Assembly: GCF_965228935.1 (NCBI RefSeq)
Contig: NZ_OZ245846.1
Coordinates: 4,464,001-4,528,000, forward strand
From: Ulvibacterium sp965228935
GTDB lineage: Bacteria > Bacteroidota > Bacteroidia > Flavobacteriales > Flavobacteriaceae
Length of the DNA: 64,000 nucleotides
Direction of reading: 5' to 3'
The notes below the pieces were generated by a model that did not search any database, was not told the DNA's origin, and worked only from the letters and a program-made list of their open reading frames with translations. Shown piece by piece: positions 62,239 to 64,000 of this stretch (its first letter is position 1; each line of letters opens with the position of its first letter). The position numbers and the translations under genes were made by a program.

Positions 62239-63399
62239 TTATTCTATGATTACTTCGTTGTTGGCTATTCGGTACTTTATGGCGTAGCTCCTATTAAAGG
62301 ATTCCAGCACTTCCTCTATGGTTTCTATATCAAAGGTTGCATCGTATAGCTGTTTGTCCAGGTCGATATTGGCATTCTGAATTTTTACATTGTACTTACG
62401 CTCCAAGGATTGTCTAATCTTTAAAAAGGGGGTATTCCGGAAAACCAATTTGCCCTCTACCCAAGCGGTATACACTTTGGTATCCACATGCTCTATGGAT
62501 ACGATGCCATCCTTTTTGTCCCACTCCGCCTTAAACCCGGGCTCCAAAAGGGTTGAACTACCCTTGGTATCCTTATCCTTTTCTTGGTACAGTATAATTG
62601 ATCCTTCGACCAAAACGGTATTCATACTGCTATCTTCGGAATAGTTGGACACATTAAAAGCTGTGCCAAGGACTTCTATCTGCATTGTGCCGATGGAGAC
62701 TACGAAAGGATGGTCATTGTCCTTTGCTACCTCAAAGTAGGCTTCCCCTGATAAAAAAACATTTCTCTTTTTTCCTTTTAGAAAGTTAATGGGATACCGC
62801 AACGTTGTACCCGCGTTCAAATAGACTTGGGTGCCATCCGAAAGCACCACATCAAAACGTTTTCCATAAGGTACCTCAAGGGTGTTGTAAATCAATTCCT
62901 CGGTTTCAACAGCTTTGGAATAGGTAAGTTGGGTCTGGTCCTGTTTACCTATTATATTTCCCTTGGAATCCTTTAAAACAATACTTTCTTCCGGTTTAAT
63001 GATCTTTGTGGTGCCGTTATCCAGGGTAATGGTTACGGGTTCCGCCTTGGGGGTTAAAATATTTACAGGCTTTGATTCAGGAATATTTTGCCAATAGAAA
63101 TACCCTACGCCAAAAGCAAGCACAAATATTGCCGCATATTTAAAGTAGTTCCGTATGTGGAGAATCCTTGTACGCCTTCTATCTTTTTGAATGTCCCGTA
63201 ATAGATTCTTTTTTATCTTTTCTATATCGGGAGGTTTGTTCATAGCCGTAATAACCTCATAATGTGTCTTTATATAGTCGTCAAAAATACGTTCATTACC
63301 CTCAACTAAAATCCATTTGGACAACTGATCTAAATCTTCCGTAGTGGCTTCGTTGCACAGGTATTTTATAATGAAATCCTCTATTTTCCTCGATGACAT
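62239..63399 (-). CDS. FecR-family anti-sigma factor
   Basis: 386 residues. The cytoplasmic N-terminus is followed by one membrane helix (YFKYAAIFVLAFGVGYFYW, about residues 88-106) and the periplasmic FecR domain (LEVPYGKRFDVVLSDGTQ, VYLNAGTTLRYP). A C-terminal DUF4974-like STN-interacting part (LVFRNTPFLKIRQSLERKYN) follows. It relays the signal from the SusC STN domain to the ECF sigma factor. In most such loci sigma and fecR are co-oriented, but here they are divergent. Confidence 0.92.
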   Translation of the reverse strand: MSSRKIEDFIIKYLCNEATTEDLDQLSKWILVEGNERIFDDYIKTHYEVITAMNKPPDIEKIKKNLLRDIQKDRRRTRILHIRNYFKYAAIFVLAFGVGYFYWQNIPESKPVNILTPKAEPVTITLDNGTTKIIKPEESIVLKDSKGNIIGKQDQTQLTYSKAVETEELIYNTLEVPYGKRFDVVLSDGTQVYLNAGTTLRYPINFLKGKKRNVFLSGEAYFEVAKDNDHPFVVSIGTMQIEVLGTAFNVSNYSEDSSMNTVLVEGSIILYQEKDKDTKGSSTLLEPGFKAEWDKKDGIVSIEHVDTKVYTAWVEGKLVFRNTPFLKIRQSLERKYNVKIQNANIDLDKQLYDATFDIETIEEVLESFNRSYAIKYRIANNEVIIE

Positions 63400-63512
63400 G
63401 AATGTTCCTCATTTATCTAAAAGACATTGGAATTTTACAATACCCTAACTTTTAAGCCATTTTTTTTTAATATTTGTTTAAGAGAGACAATATTTTTAAC
63501 GATTAAGGCAAT

Positions 63513-64000
63513 TTGAATACTTACGATAACGAAAAAAAACTGCTGGAAGGATTACGAAACGGAGAGGAAAAAGCTTTCGAATATTTGGTGGACCGCTTTT
63601 ATGAACGGCTATTCGGATATGCCCTTACCCTTGCCAACGATTATGGTACGGCCGAGGATATCATACAGAACGTCCTATTTAGTGCTTGGAAAAGAAGAAA
63701 AAAATTGGCCATACGATCTTCCCTTCAAAACTATCTCTTAAAATCGGTTTATAACGAATTTGTAAACCAATACCAAAAACAAAGGCCTACAATGATCTTG
63801 GAAAGTAGATATTTTGAAGGATTGGAAAGGGCAGTTCGTAGTCATGATGACACCTCTTTGGAAAAAGCCCTGCAATTGATCAAAAAGGAAGTCCAAAACC
63901 TTCCCCCAAAGTGTAGGGAAGTATTTACGTTGAGCAGGCAAGAGGGACTCACCAATCTGGAAATAGCGGAGTATCTCAATATTTCCATTAAAACGGTGGA
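63513..64000 (+). CDS. ECF sigma-70 factor, partial (C-terminus outside the window)
   Basis: 162 codons before the right edge. An in-frame TAA lies 6 nt upstream, so translation begins at TTG 63513 (NTYDNEKKLLEGLRNGEEKA). Region 2 is visible (RLFGYALTLANDYGTAEDII, NVLFSAWKRRK) and region 4 starts near the window end (LPPKCREVFTLSRQEGLTNL, LNISIKTV). It should direct transcription of the SusCD locus when released by FecR. The rest of region 4 is missing. Confidence 0.9.
   Translation, partial: MNTYDNEKKLLEGLRNGEEKAFEYLVDRFYERLFGYALTLANDYGTAEDIIQNVLFSAWKRRKKLAIRSSLQNYLLKSVYNEFVNQYQKQRPTMILESRYFEGLERAVRSHDDTSLEKALQLIKKEVQNLPPKCREVFTLSRQEGLTNLEIAEYLNISIKTV

Overview
The window looks like chromosomal DNA of a marine Flavobacteriaceae-type Bacteroidetes. 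The grounds are a SusC/SusD pair with an N-terminal STN domain, a FecR anti-sigma factor and ECF sigma factor, DUF5916 and DUF3526 proteins, many lipoprotein signals, weak Shine-Dalgarno sites and TAnnTTTG-type promoter boxes. No rRNA, tRNA, IS element, phage gene or CRISPR array was seen. The exact genus cannot be read from the sequence.

Layout. (1) 1-3.4 kb: a minus-strand cluster (RhaT-like permease, a solute-binding-fold protein without signal peptide, start of a CaiB/BaiF CoA-transferase) divergent from an IclR regulator. (2) 3.4-7.8 kb: a lipoprotein, a TPR protein and a collagen-like lipoprotein, AT-rich with gene relics. (3) 7.9-14.1 kb: a dense cluster of six LuxR-type HTH regulators and two alpha/beta hydrolases. 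It reads as two copies of a hydrolase + regulator + regulator triad in opposite orientations, plus a tandem regulator pair. (4) 14.6-17.4 kb: a four-gene plus-strand ABC operon whose permease has a His/acidic loop, with two small CFFCG proteins, under a promoter overlapped by a perfect ATGCAAC-N3-GTTGCAT palindrome. (5) 17.6-41.9 kb: a long minus-strand block of predicted metal/metallophore acquisition genes. It holds a siderophore-type TonB receptor, two DUF3526 ABC modules, a FecCD/FecE importer with three tandem FecB-like binding lipoproteins, a COG0523 metallochaperone GTPase, three CxxC mini-proteins, and exported enzymes (AstE/AspA-type deacylase, alpha/beta hydrolase, Tat-exported alanine-racemase homologue).

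(6) 42.4-52.1 kb: a family 2 glycosyltransferase, a TolC-adaptor-RND efflux operon with a DUF2892 protein, an alpha/beta hydrolase and a YbjN-like unknown. (7) 52.2-64 kb: a polysaccharide-utilisation-type locus with SusC, SusD, sulfatase and two FAD-dependent oxidoreductases, and a divergent FecR/ECF sigma pair. It has no visible glycoside hydrolase.

How the genes may work together: regions 4 and 5 are best explained as one metal-starvation island (zinc is my leading guess), possibly repressed by a Fur/Zur-family protein. In this reading the outer-membrane receptor and FecBCDE-type importer take up a metal-ligand complex, exported enzymes act on an amino-acid-like ligand, and COG0523 delivers metal in the cytoplasm. 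This is inference from gene families and context. The LuxR/hydrolase triads are the other candidate for an undescribed system.
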